Positions 31,819 to 42,439 of a stretch of 45,454 nucleotides of DNA are shown here, one piece after another (position 1 is the stretch's first letter; the number at the start of each line of letters is the position of its first letter). This stretch comes from Rhodocollybia butyracea. Its lineage: Eukaryota > Basidiomycota > Agaricomycetes > Agaricales > Omphalotaceae. The notes under the pieces are model-generated. The model had not been told where the DNA came from and did not search any database. It was given only the letters and a program-made list of their open reading frames with translations. The position numbers were made by a program, and so were the translations under genes. The stretch lies in NCBI GenBank assembly GCA_015501585.1, contig JADNRY010000475.1, positions 1 through 45,454 of the forward strand, given 5' to 3'.

Positions 31819-32035
31819 AGCGCATCCCACTCATGTCTTCCTTGCTTCCGACTGGATCAGGAAAAATGGTGACCGCGTGGGTGTCAAGTGCTCGACGAAT
31901 GAAGGGAACATAATATCCATCAGGTATTGACGGGAATGGTCGTGCATGGATGTTCTGCTTCCGTCCAGACGAGGCGCAGGAGCATAATTGAGTGGCAACA
32001 AGAATAGTGAGGTGGAAGTAAATGAACTTGGGCAA
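31817..32035 (-). CDS. Small secreted protein candidate (72 aa)
   Basis: Single-exon frame. Residues 1-20 (MPKFIYFHLTILVATQLCSC) look like a signal peptide with a small-residue cleavage site near CAS, followed by a basic, Pro-rich mature part with only two cysteines, both near the signal. The length matches small secreted proteins of fungi, which can be effectors or signals; no role is implied. It abuts the plus-strand candidate tail to tail. It could be a chance frame, since 72 codons is short. Confidence 0.35.
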   Translation of the reverse strand: MPKFIYFHLTILVATQLCSCASSGRKQNIHARPFPSIPDGYYVPFIRRALDTHAVTIFPDPVGSKEDMSGMR

Positions 32036-33033
32036 GACTCAGTTCGGAGATGATAGCGTGAGGATTCGTGGCTTAGTCTAAGCCGTTTACGAGCTTCAAC
32101 ATTATCTCCTCTATTCGTTGTATTTCATACCGTGACTTACTATCATTGTTACATGTGTATATGTTCAGTGCGAGATAGTTATGTGTGATGATTGAATTTT
32201 CGATTGGATACGTGACTTGGCTCTGAGCTGTATGAGGGTTATTTGATGGAGGTAACTTGAACGAACAAGCTTTTCCAAATATTTGGATGAATAGTAATTC
32301 CTTGTATAGACTTATTTTTGCACTAGCACATTAATACAAAGAGGTGCAACTGTTGAGTTCAGTTAGGCCAAAGGTACGGGCGAATTCACTGAACCAGGGG
32401 TAGGGTAGGGATCGACAAGAACATAGCTGAAGTTAGTCGTCAGATCACCAAGTCGGATGGGCCGATCCTCGGCCCATTTTCTTCCTCGCTACCTCAGCGG
32501 CTCCAAATGTGCATCGATATCCTAACGACAACGCATTTACATTCTTGTTTACATCCTACAAGACAACCCAGTCGATAGCACTAACTATACAACCCGCTTT
32601 GGGTCGCCTCCCTTCAAGTTTCTGTTCTTCGGCTGTCATGTTTGCGACAGGTTTGTGACAGGTTTCGCAATGAGTACCGAAAGTATTGAGGGAGATCAAG
32701 TGGGCATCAGATGAAGAGAGAGCGTGATGGAAGTGGGAGGAAGGATATATTACACGGCACAAGGAAGAAAGGTACAGACACTGGCGGATTGATGTTGATG
32801 GATGATCATGAGATCAATGCGATCTTGGTATATAAACAGGCGTCTCATTAAATCGTTCCTTTCCGGATCCCCATCCTTTCGCTTTGCCTTGCCTTTGACA
32901 TTTGAGGTAAACATGAATTTGACTGTGTGCTTTATGCTGAAACTGATTATATTCCTTTCGAGATAAAGTCTGGATAAACACAAAAAGACCCGCATCAGAA
33001 AGCGTACTGATAACAATATTAATTGCTGCACGA
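32036..33033. other. Intergenic
   Basis: AT-rich. One minus-strand frame (32762-32556, 68 codons) contains CETCHKPV, which mimics a haem-binding CxxCH, but nothing else supports a cytochrome. It probably includes the promoter of the NACHT-WD40 gene. Confidence 0.4.
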
Positions 33034-36000
33034 TTGATGTTTCAACAAGCTCAGAATTTTCAAATCCAGGGAGGCGAGTTCCTGAACATTCACGGAAACT
33101 ACTACAGTATGCAACTTGAAGTCTGCTTGTTCCTTGTTGTCCCAATATTAACATACAATTTTTCAGAAAATGAAAGTGAAGGCTATAAGGTACAATATAT
33201 ATATTCTCATTTCAAAAAGAGAATGACTGAACGGTATCTAGGAAATGCTCACGAACAAGCTACAATACTCTGCAGAAGCATTTTATGATGCAGATAATGG
33301 CATAGAGCACGCTAAATCATCTTGCACCCCAGGCACCCGGGTTGAGATTTTGAAAAAGATTGGGGAATGGATTGACCAACCACAGAGCATGGGTGTGCAA
33401 GGATACTGGCTCTGCGGTATGGCTGGAACAGGGAAAAAGTACTATTGCAAAATCAGTCTGTGAGATGCTTACAGAAAAGGAGCTACTAGCAGGAACATTC
33501 TTCTGTTCCAGACAGATTCCCAGCTGTAGCAAGTACCAAAGGATCATTCCAACCATTGCTTATCAGCTCTCACGGTTGTCTCCTATTTTTGATGAGGCTC
33601 TGAAAGAAGAGCTAAAGGAGAATCCAGACCTGGCTACAAAACCTCCTAATGTGCAGATTGATTTTATTATCAAGCCATGGAAGAGAGTTGTCAGATCAGA
33701 CATGTTAGGCTTTATAGGCGCTGTAGTGGTTATTGATGCATTGGATGAGTGCACTGGGGTCAATGTTGTTTTGGAAGCCTTGATCTCAGCTATTACAAGA
33801 GATTATCTGCCTGGGCTGAAATTCTTCTTGACAAGCAGGCCAGAGAAAAATGTCGCGGAATACTTCACCAGTCCACTTCAGAATCTGCAAATTTCAAGGT
33901 ATTTACTGCATAATGTGGAGATGGATGTGGTGGAGAGTGATATCATCCTTTTTCTCCACAAAAAGCTTGAAGAAATACCAATTATTTCAGAAAACAATAT
34001 AAAGGCATTAGCTAAAAGATCTGGTAAATTATTCATTTATGCTGCGACAATGGTGAAATGGATCACTGCTAGACCAGGACTAGTTAAACAAAGACTAGCA
34101 TGGGCTCTCAGCCTTGCAGAATCCCCTGACCCAAGTCAGACCAAGGGTCTGGATGAGCTGTATGACGTGGTTGTCGATCATGCTATTCCTAGTTCAGATG
34201 AAGTTTCATATGATATGCATGTACTGTATCTGAGAGTATTGCACACAGCAATCACAGTTGGACAGCCAGTCCCTTGTAAAGTGATCGCCAAATTATTGCA
34301 TTGTGAATTGGCACTTGTAGAGGAGACTATATCAAATTTGGAATCTGTCCTTTATATAGCTAAACAGGAACAAGCTATCTATATATTTCATGCTTCCTTT
34401 GCAGATATATATCCAGTCAGAGCCGTGCTAAGGAGCACTACTGTGATGCAATGCAGCACCACACATTGCTGAGTGATGCATGCTTTACAGTTATGCAAGA
34501 ACTGAGATTCAATATGGCTGACCTGCCATCATCCTTTATACCTGACAAGGATGTTCCCAATATTCAAGATAGAATTTCGGATGCAGTTGATGATACTTTG
34601 CACTATTGTTGTAGATATTGGGGATATCATCTAGGACAATCAGCTTTGGATGACACAGTTATTAGAAATCTGAAAGGGTTTTTGAGTGAAAAAGTCATAT
34701 ATTGGATTGAAGTAATGAGTTTGCTTGGGGCCACCAATAAGTATGAGTATGATGAGAAAAGGAACTGGGACATATGTATGCAGATTCTGCATTCAAGTGG
34801 AAATGTATTGAGGAGTGGAGCATTTAAGATGATTCTGAAAGACATAAGCAGTGTCAAGGAAATAGTGGAAACTTTTACTTTTAGTAGTGTCAGTGGCATG
34901 ACACCACACTTGTACTTGAGCATTCTGCCTTTCTGGGCTGACACACTGAAAATCTTGGGAAGATTAAAAGGTACACTGAAAGTACAAAATAAAAGAGTAG
35001 GCTCACAGGTTGGAAAATGGAAGACAGAATCAAGAGTATTGGCGGTCAGCATTTCACCCAATGGAAGAACAATTGTTTCGGCATGTTCTGACAAGACAGT
35101 AAGATTGTGGAATGCTCAAACTGGTGAGGCACTTGGTGAGCCATTCCATGGTCATACCGAAGAGGTCAACGCTGTGGCATTCTCTCCTGATGGAGAAAAA
35201 ATTATTTCAGGATCTGATGATAAGACAATAAGATTATGGAAGGCTCAAACTGGAGAGGCCATTGGTGGGCCATTCCAGGGCCATACAGACTGGGTGTGGT
35301 CCGTGGCATTCTCTCCTGGTGGGGAAAAAATTTCCGGATCATCTGACAAGACAATAAGATTCTGGAGTGTTCAAACTGGAGAGGCCATTGAGAAGCCATT
35401 TGAGGGCCATACTGGTACAGTCTGGTCTGTGGCATTCTCTCTTGATGGGAAAATAGTTGTTTTCTGGATCTCAGGACAAGACAGTAAGATTGTGGAATGT
35501 TCAAACTGGAGAGGCCATTGGTGAACCATTCCAGGGCCATACCAAAGAGGTCAACTCGGTGGCATTCTCTCCTGATGGAGAAAGAATTGTTTCTGGATCC
35601 GATGATGAGATAATAAGAGTATGGAATGCTCAAACTGGAGAGGCCATTGGTGGGCCATTCCAGGGCCATACTGATATGGTCTGGTTTGTGGCATCCTCTC
35701 CCGATGGAAAAAGAATTATTTCTGGATCTGATGATGAGACAATAAGATTGTGGAATGCTCAAACTGGAGAGTCCATTGGTGAGCCATTCCAGGGCCATAC
35801 TGGTACAGTCTCATCTGTGGCATTTTTTCCAAATGGAGAAAAGATTGTTTCTGGCTCTTATGATGAGACAATAAGATTGTGGAATGTCCAGACTGGCGAG
35901 GCCATCAGTGAGCGATTCCAGGGCCATAGTGGTAGAGTCTGGTCTGTGGCATTCTCTTCTAGTGGAGGAAGGATTATTTCTGGATCTGATGATGAGACAG

Positions 36001-36760
36001 TAAGATTGTGGAATGTGCAAACTGGAGAGGCTATTGGTGAGCCGTTCCAGGGCCATAGTGGCATGGTCTTGTCTGTCGCATTCTCTCCCGATGGAGCAAT
36101 AATTGTTTCTGGATCTCAAGATATGACAATAAGCTTGTGGAATGCTCAAACTGGAAAGGCAATTGGTGAGCCATTGCAAGGCCATACTGGTATGGTTTCA
36201 TCTGTGGCATTCTCTCCTGATGGAGAAAAGATTGCTTCTGGATCTCATGATAAGACAATAAGATTGTGGAATGTGCAAACTGGAGAGGCCATTGATGGTC
36301 CTTTCCAGGGTCATACAGAGTGGGTTTGGTCTGTAGCATTCTCTCCTGATGGCAAAAGAATTGTGTCAGGATCCTCTGACAAAACAATAAGATTATGGAA
36401 AACTCAAACTGGCGAGGCCATTGGTGAGCCATTCCAGGGCCATACAGACTGGATCTGGGCTGTGTCATTCTCTCCTGATGGAGCAATAAGGTAAGCCACT
36501 TCAGGGCCACACTGGTATAGTCTCGTCTGTGGCATTCTCTCCCAATGGAGACAAAATTGTTTCTGGCTCTCATGATGAGACGATAAGATTATGGGTTGTG
36601 CATTTTGGAAAGGCATTTGGGGGCATTGTCCATTCTGTGGCATTCTCACCTGAGAGAGCCAAGGTTGATTATGGACCCCATTACCCCTTATCTTTGTTTC
36701 CTCTCTGTATGTGCCTTTTTCTTTTCTATAATGTTTTCTCCTTACCTCGTGGTTTCTAGT
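33034..36760 (+). pseudogene. NACHT-WD40 (NLR-like, STAND) protein, frameshifted
   Basis: Predicted exons 33034-33106, 33167-33189 and 33242 onward. The N-terminus carries the Agaricomycete motif FQIQGGEFLNIHGNYY. Then come a linker, a NACHT NTPase with Walker A GMAGTGK (33416), Walker B VVVIDALDE (about 33725) and a LTSRPEK sensor segment, a helical region, and WD40 repeats from about 35020. STAND proteins of this type act in fungal allorecognition and immunity: the NACHT domain oligomerises, WD40 repeats sense ligands. Breaks: an A5 instead of A4 run in Walker A (33434-33438), a one-base loss near 34403, an extra T at 35460-35463, and a partial repeat deletion at about 36490. No recognisable N-terminal effector domain. 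It is either a recent pseudogene or carries sequence errors in homopolymers. Confidence 0.9.
35020..36660 (+). repeat. About 13 WD40 repeats of 129 bp, highly conserved
   Basis: Each unit encodes 43 residues (V-SVAFSPDG-KI-SGS-D-TIRLWNAQTGEAIG-PFQGHT--). Identity between units is high at DNA level, while residues just after GHT and those around SGS-D vary. The last units are irregular: unit 12 lost most of its length, and units 13-14 decay. Confidence 0.93.
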
Positions 36761-36769
36761 TTCCACGTG

Positions 36770-37230
36770 GACATTAAATACAGATGGGTGGATTGATTTT
36801 CCCACTGTGCATGCTCACATGTTCTGGATTCCTGAGAAGTACAGGAAAAATCTAGTCGCTGATGAGTCTTTGGTCATTATTTCAGTGCAAGGTTATAATC
36901 ATATCTCATTCAGAAATATAGTTTTTTGGGGATAACTGGGCAAATTGCTGGTCCACACATAATTAGTGGGGTACAGACTCATACTAGTAAACATTATCAA
37001 TGCTTTGGATAAAATAAAATCTAAGACTTGGCAAATGAATAGGAATCCATGACATGATCTGTAGAAACAGCCAGTTAGTTAACAAATGGTTGACAGCCTA
37101 CTCACCTTACTGAAGTGTGTTGCATTGTCCCACCAATGATTGAATCAGAAATTTCAGATGCCAAGTGCCATGGGATGGGCACAAAACCCATATAAGTCAC
37201 TGGCCTGGGCCATCTTGACAAATTCAGGCT
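36770..37230. other. Intergenic
   Basis: AT-rich sequence between the end of the WD40 array and a solo LTR. No gene or repeat recognised. Confidence 0.45.
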
Positions 37231-37241
37231 AGTCACGTGTC

Positions 37242-38051
37242 TGTTACGTTCATGCCTTTCCATCATTATTCCGAGATGTTCCGACTCATTCCGAGACTCT
37301 CGGCGACTCCCTCACCTTTTCTCACGGTCTCTCACAGCTCCGATAGGCTCCACAACCTCTGGCGGCTCCGAAACTCCATTCTCTATTTTATCCCTTCCGA
37401 TATACCTTTGGACTTCACAAATTCACTCCTACTTTGGCACTCACATTTCCGACACCTTTATTGGCCGTACCTTCGGCCCGATATATCGGTGGACTCCTTC
37501 GGTACTCATTCCTTTCCCACAGCGGTCCGCAGTGTGCCAACGTTCATCTCTTTTGTCTTTTCTATTCTATTGCTTATTGTTTTATCATTTGTATTGATTC
37601 CACCTTGTTCCGGCCTTGGCACTACCTTGGTCCGGCTTTATTGTCTTTATTTAACAATTAGGTCACTTGTATATAAGCTAGGTACTTTGTGCTATCATTC
37701 CTTGGCCAAAAATCACAAATTACACGAGTTACAAGTTATCATACTTTTCCAAGCTTTCCTTTAAGTCCTTTTCTTTGTTCTTTATTCTCGCCGTTCTGTC
37801 CAATACCGGCCGACTCGGCTTGGTCCTTACCTCGGACATATCTCGGACCATTCTCATGCTCATACCTTGGTCCGACCTCAGTGATTTCTTGCACTTTACT
37901 TCCTTTCCTTCTGGGACAACCTTGGTGGTGTTGCTAATAGCTTCATCGAAGTCCCACCGTTTCCGGATATTATTCCCACGATCCTGATCTTGCCTTTCGG
38001 CCCCTACGTCCGCTCCGCTTCCGTTCCGGCCTAGGCTGCACGACCTTGTCA
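37242..38051 (+). repeat. Solo LTR candidate
   Basis: 810 bp, starts TGTTACGTTCATGCC and ends GACCTTGTCA, flanked by GTGTC at 37237-37241 and 38052-38056. It contains a TATATAAG box near 37671 and many CCTTGGTCCG motifs. The start resembles the TGTCATGCC family start loosely. The open frames inside are low-complexity and not genes. Orientation is inferred from the promoter-like TATA motif. Confidence 0.65.
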
Positions 38052-38218
38052 GTGTCTCGGACTGTCGGCCAGGACACATGGCCAGATGCTTGGATGCACT
38101 TGGGACATGCAATGGCCGCAGTGCCAGGGACGAATTTCTATTTAGCCTAAGCTTCAAAAATTTTAAACCAAGTTTGAAACACCTTAGATAGACCACTACG
38201 GGAAGGAAAAACACTTAA

Positions 38219-38485
38219 TTTGATTGTCTGAGACAATCATTTTTTGAAAAAACAATCATATAGATGTTTTCTTGCCAAACACGCATTTTGATTGTCTTGA
38301 AGCAAACAATCATTTAGAATGTTCAAAATTGAGACAATTTTTTGGATTGCCTACTGTTTAAGGACAATCATTTAGAGTGCCCAATTAAGACAATCATTTG
38401 GATTGCCTTGATCAAACAATCAAATAGAGTCCCTAAATTAAGACAATCATTTAGAGTGCCCAAATTTAAGACAATCATTTTGACT
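38219..38485. repeat. Degenerate tandem array of GACAATCATTT units
   Basis: About eight imperfect units of roughly 30-40 bp built on AAGACAATCATTTAGAGTGCCC, with variants GGATTGCC and AGAGTCCC. AT-rich, non-coding. Confidence 0.75.
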
Positions 38486-38720
38486 AGTGATGGGGAGGGC
38501 TGGGTCAGTGACCCTCGACCCGGCCCGACCCAGCTAGGGTTGACCCGACCCGACCCGGCCCTTGCAGAGGGTCAAAGAGGGTCAAGGGCCAGGGTCAGGA
38601 TTTTGCTGACCCCTGGCCCTGGGTCTTGACCTTGGGCCAGGATTGAGTCTAAAGCTCATGCATGGGTGCTCCTGAATATTGATTTTTAAGGGCCTGAGTA
38701 GTGCACTACTAGTAAATTTC
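38486..38720. repeat. GACCC-rich repeat, possible hAT-like MITE end
   Basis: Starts TAGTGATGGGGAGGGCTGGG and is dominated by GACCCGACCCGGCCC and its inverse GGGTCAAGGGCCAGGGTC, giving a foldback structure. hAT elements often begin this way, but no matching right end or target duplication was found. Confidence 0.4.
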
Positions 38721-40290
38721 CTGGTATATAGTCACCTGTGACCTTAGCCCATGAGTAAAGCTTGACTGATGTCAAAGTAGAGCCAACGTAATTTAGCCAA
38801 TCCTCACAAAAAAATAGAATCTACGAGACCATTACTATGACCGATTGATCTACAATTCCATAATATCCCCTGGTACCCCAAATATCAAAGCAGTGCTACT
38901 ATTACACCATATATCTGCTTCAATTTCGCTTTAGGTATCTACTGTACATCTATAAACACTGTATAGACTGTTATTAGGTAGAATGCCCATGCATAAACAA
39001 GCTTTTAGGCCGCTTTGCTGGCATTCTAAATATGGTAATAAAACAGCTTTGACCACAGCTATTGCTATAATCTCGCTTCAGGGACCTCTTATATATGTAA
39101 AGATACTATATACACTCTTACAGAGCAGGATATCTATGTAGAAGCAGGCTTTTTAGGCTGCTTTTATGGAAATTTCCATCATGGAAATGCCCGGGAAATC
39201 TGGGACCCCTTAGACAGGAAATTGTAACGCTAGTGCCTGTCCAAGAGGTCCCAAAGTGAGGTTGCCTGAAGTGTTGAGGTCGACTACCTCTGTCCCCACT
39301 GATGGTCATAGGTGGGAGAGTTTTTTTGACATCTGTATTGCGGCGGCTTGCCCGCAGTATCCTACAAAAGCCTTAGACTAGTCTACCCAAAGGTATTTCA
39401 ATCTCTCTCAGACTATCTTTCTTGTTGTGAGCGATAGGCTTTGATAGGATAGAAGTCAATAACTCTATCTGAGGAATTTACGGGGCACTGAAACGGGGGG
39501 CGCAAACCATCCCTTTATTCTAAGTACGGTAGCTAATATATATAGGTCAATCAGGAACAAATACGGTGAAGTACGGGGCGGCAGGTAACATGACTGGGGG
39601 GCAGCTGAGACCTGAAACAGCAACCGTCGGACCGGCGGTCCACCTTCAACACTTGTAACATCAATTAATTTTATTATGTACACATGTACAAGTCAGGTAG
39701 CGTGAGAGTACGTGCGGCGGCCTGTATAATTACTTGTAGGTACAGAAATCTGAGGACTTCTCTCTGTTTCCAATCATTCAACTATTCCGTTAGTGAAAAT
39801 GGATCGTGAATACTGTGTCATAGGTATCTGGCTGTCAAGAAGTGAACCATTTATATAGTCTGGAAAGCATATCAGGTCAGACCTGATATTGTGGCCTTTT
39901 GGTCCAGTTGGAGCGCATGGCTGTCTTTCCAGAGTCATGTGACTTTACACCGGCGCTGTGGGGACTCGGAGCCTTGAGGCATCCACTCTATATGCTCTAT
40001 TGCTTTATACTGCTTGGCCTTCAAAGTTCATACCTGACAAGTTATATACTACAGTACAGGTACTCTACGAGCTGTCTGCCGGGCCTGTAAGTATTAGTAA
40101 GTAGCTTGGGAAGTAGATCAGTAAGCTACATCGGAAGACTACCAGTTCCGGATTGACATGACATCATAGGCAACAACATGCTGTACTGCAAGCGGACACA
40201 GAATAGTCTAGTTAAGTCCTCCCATTCATCTTTTCTTACTTACTCTCAAGGAGGACCCAATCCCACCGGTCCTTGCTAGGACCAACTTCC
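38721..40290. other. Long non-coding, AT-rich region
   Basis: No gene recognised. Notable pieces: a loosely repeated block (AAGCTTTTAGGCCGCTTT at about 39000 and CAGGCTTTTTAGGCTGCTTT at about 39144), the short inverted ATTTCCATCATGGAAAT near 39170, and a perfect 21-bp palindrome-like site at 39869-39889. It probably consists of decayed repeats. Confidence 0.4.
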
Positions 40291-40295
40291 TTCTC

Positions 40296-41042
40296 TTACT
40301 TCATAACCATTCCTGGCATGGAATCTGAGTTCTGGACCAAGTTTGGCATGGAAGAGGTTGAGGACATCGGAATGGAATGGATACCCGGGGAAGCATCGGG
40401 ACTAGAGCCAAAGCACAGGATGTGATTTTTTTCCAGAGTAGAAGTAGTAGGTGAGTGATCGGTTGAAGTGCTGGGACCTTTCTGAAGAAAATTATTCCCC
40501 TTTTCCTCTCTAGGTCTGTCATTTATTGTAAAACCTCTCTCGGCACTGTGTAGCAGTGTGTAGAAGTAGTTGGCCATACAAAGATTGTTGCTTTGAGTCC
40601 TGACCGGACACTGGATAAGCCAAGAGTTCCCAAAATGACAGGCTGACTATTTTCTCCTTGTGGTAGGCATTGGGGAGTAGATTGTACCTGTCTTGTGATT
40701 GAATGTTGGAAGTCTACCTTCAAAATTTCACTGTTGACTTGTTCAGTGAAAAATGAATACGCAACAGGGATACACAGCCTTGTGAGGATGACACAGGCTG
40801 ATTTTTGCTGTATTGGAATCTAGGCAGCGCTGAGCCTCCCCGACATCCAGGAAGTATGTGTAGCTACCACATTGGATGAGGATTTTGTTGTCTCCTTGCT
40901 GGAGCCATTTGAGGGGACAAGACAATGACAAGTTGGCAAGTAGGAGGATGAGAGGAGTTGGAGGATGAACATCATGAGTTGCTGGAGCTGGCCATGACTG
41001 GAATTTCTGAGCAAAGGTGAGTTTTTGTTGGCTTGCCATCAT
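40296..41042 (-). CDS. Unidentified gene candidate, minus strand
   Basis: ATG at 41042 (MMASQQKLTFAQKF) opens a frame of about 85 sensible codons (with QCGSYTYFLDVGEAQRCLD) to near 40770. Coding-like sequence continues in other frames (40723-40523, then 40577-40296). The changes of frame may be short introns (for example GTATTC...CAACAG near 40750) or frameshifts. The C-terminal part is Ser/Thr/Pro-rich. I do not recognise the family. It lies next to the Harbinger-like left end but outside it. Confidence 0.35.
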
Positions 41043-41100
41043 GGCAGCTCATGCTAAGTAATAGAAAGTGGCGTTATGACCCTCCACTGAAGGTGACTTA

Positions 41101-41250
41101 GAGTCCGTTCGGCAGTTTCCACGTTTTGGTGCGGAAATAGAAATGCGGAAAGCGGGAGGCGGTCCGGGCGCGGCAGCCGTAGATTGTACTGTATCGTAGT
41201 TTAATTGTATCTTTTCTTTCTTTTACTTCGACGTTGCGACGTCCGCAATG
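41101..41250 (+). mobile_element. Left terminus of a PIF/Harbinger-like element
   Basis: GAGTCCGTTCGGCAGTTTCC follows TTA (41098-41100), the 3-bp target typical of PIF/Harbinger transposons, and sits about 150 bp before a Myb/SANT-like gene, as in these two-gene elements. No matching right end is found in the window, so the assignment is inference. Confidence 0.5.
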
Positions 41251-41987
41251 GGCCAAACCAACAAAGGCTTTGGCTGTACACACTATAAAGAGATCACCCG
41301 CCACTCTCAGCATACTTATGAGAACCCAGATGATGTCAAAGACAAGAATGCTAAATGGACTCTACAATGTGTTCTTGGGCTCATTACCATTGTTATTCCC
41401 CACCTCAGTGCTGCTGGTGATGGTCATAAGTTTAAATCTGCAGTGTATAAGGAAGCTGCACAGTATTTGAGCCAAAGAATAATCAAACGAGGGCCAAAGA
41501 AGGACAAGGGTGTGAAAGACAAAATCAAGGATGTACATGTCTATAATATAGTGTACAGAGAGCTACTTATGTTTTTCTCGATGTTCAGCTTCTTGACATC
41601 TATGATGCGGTCCTTTATCTCAAAAACAACACCTCAGGACTCACCTGGGATGATGAATTGGGCATGAATATTGGGCCAGAGGAAGAGAGTATCTGGACAA
41701 ACATTGTCAATGAAAAACCCATGTGTGCGCCTTTTAAAAAGGCTGGATGGGCAATTTTTGATGATGTTGCACAACTCCGCCCCAAAAAGCCAAAGGGTTC
41801 TCATACATTCCAGCCAACCAGTGGAGTTCAGGGTCCTGTCAGTGCACCAGAAGCTTCATCTCAACTTCCTGATACTAACTCTTTCACTCCACCCGGCACT
41901 CCCAACCTTGGAGCTAGTGTTGAGTGGGACATGAACAGACTTGACATTGGCGGTGCGCACGGCCCGTGGAAAAAAACGGCAGCGTAG
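41248..41987 (+). CDS. Myb/SANT-like DNA-binding protein, transposon-associated
   Basis: ATG at 41248. The frame is open to 41550, then coding continues from 41589 after a 38-nt GT-AG gap (41551-41588), which is either a very short intron or a small decayed insert. The joined protein has a Trp-led helical domain (KWTLQCVLGLI... then AVYKEAAQYLSQRI) and a second part (LTWDDELGMNIGPEEESIWTNIV, then PFKKAGWAIFDDVAQLRP), which is the pattern of Myb/SANT-like proteins that accompany PIF/Harbinger transposases and bind element ends. The C-terminus is Ser/Pro-rich. No DDE transposase gene is in the window, so if it is part of an element that element is incomplete. Confidence 0.65.
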
Positions 41988-41999
41988 CACTGCCACCGC

Positions 42000-42439
42000 T
42001 CGGTCAAAGCGTCCGTCCCTCTAAATTTGCGCCCGTACTAGATTTAATCTCTCCATCCCGTCGTGAATTTATTGTTATAAGTAGTTGTAAAATCGTAATA
42101 AATACTCTTCATCACTGATTATGAGCTGTTTTTTTTTACTGAAGTAATATGGGCCAAGCCACATGTGAAAATTGCAGCGAAACTACTTCCAGGGACACAA
42201 GTAAATTTTTTTATTAAGAAAAGGGCTCATAATCATAGAAGTAGAGGACATTCGGCGACTTTTTCTGTCGTAAAATCTGTGTTTTTATTGTCTTCCGGCT
42301 TGAATTAAGGACGGCCAATTTCTACACGTCAAAAACTTATTCTCACGCTCAGGTGTTACCTTTTCTCTACAACGACGCGTCGATTCGCGTCGCTGGATAG
42401 TGTCTATATCCTCTATATACCCTTTTATTGCTATATACC
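42000..42439. other. Spacer between the Myb-like gene and the coiled-coil gene
   Basis: AT-rich, no gene. Contains CTCATAATCA against TGATTATGAG (42223 and 42115), an inverted pair that might be a short foldback. Confidence 0.4.

Noticed and set aside
32556..32762. Cytochrome c-like CxxCH motif in a small frame
   Set aside because: The single CETCH match lacks other cytochrome features and the frame is only 68 codons.
35202..36805. Long minus-strand open frames opposite the WD40 array
   Set aside because: They arise from the 129-bp periodicity and codon bias of the plus-strand WD40 repeats and have repetitive, meaningless content.
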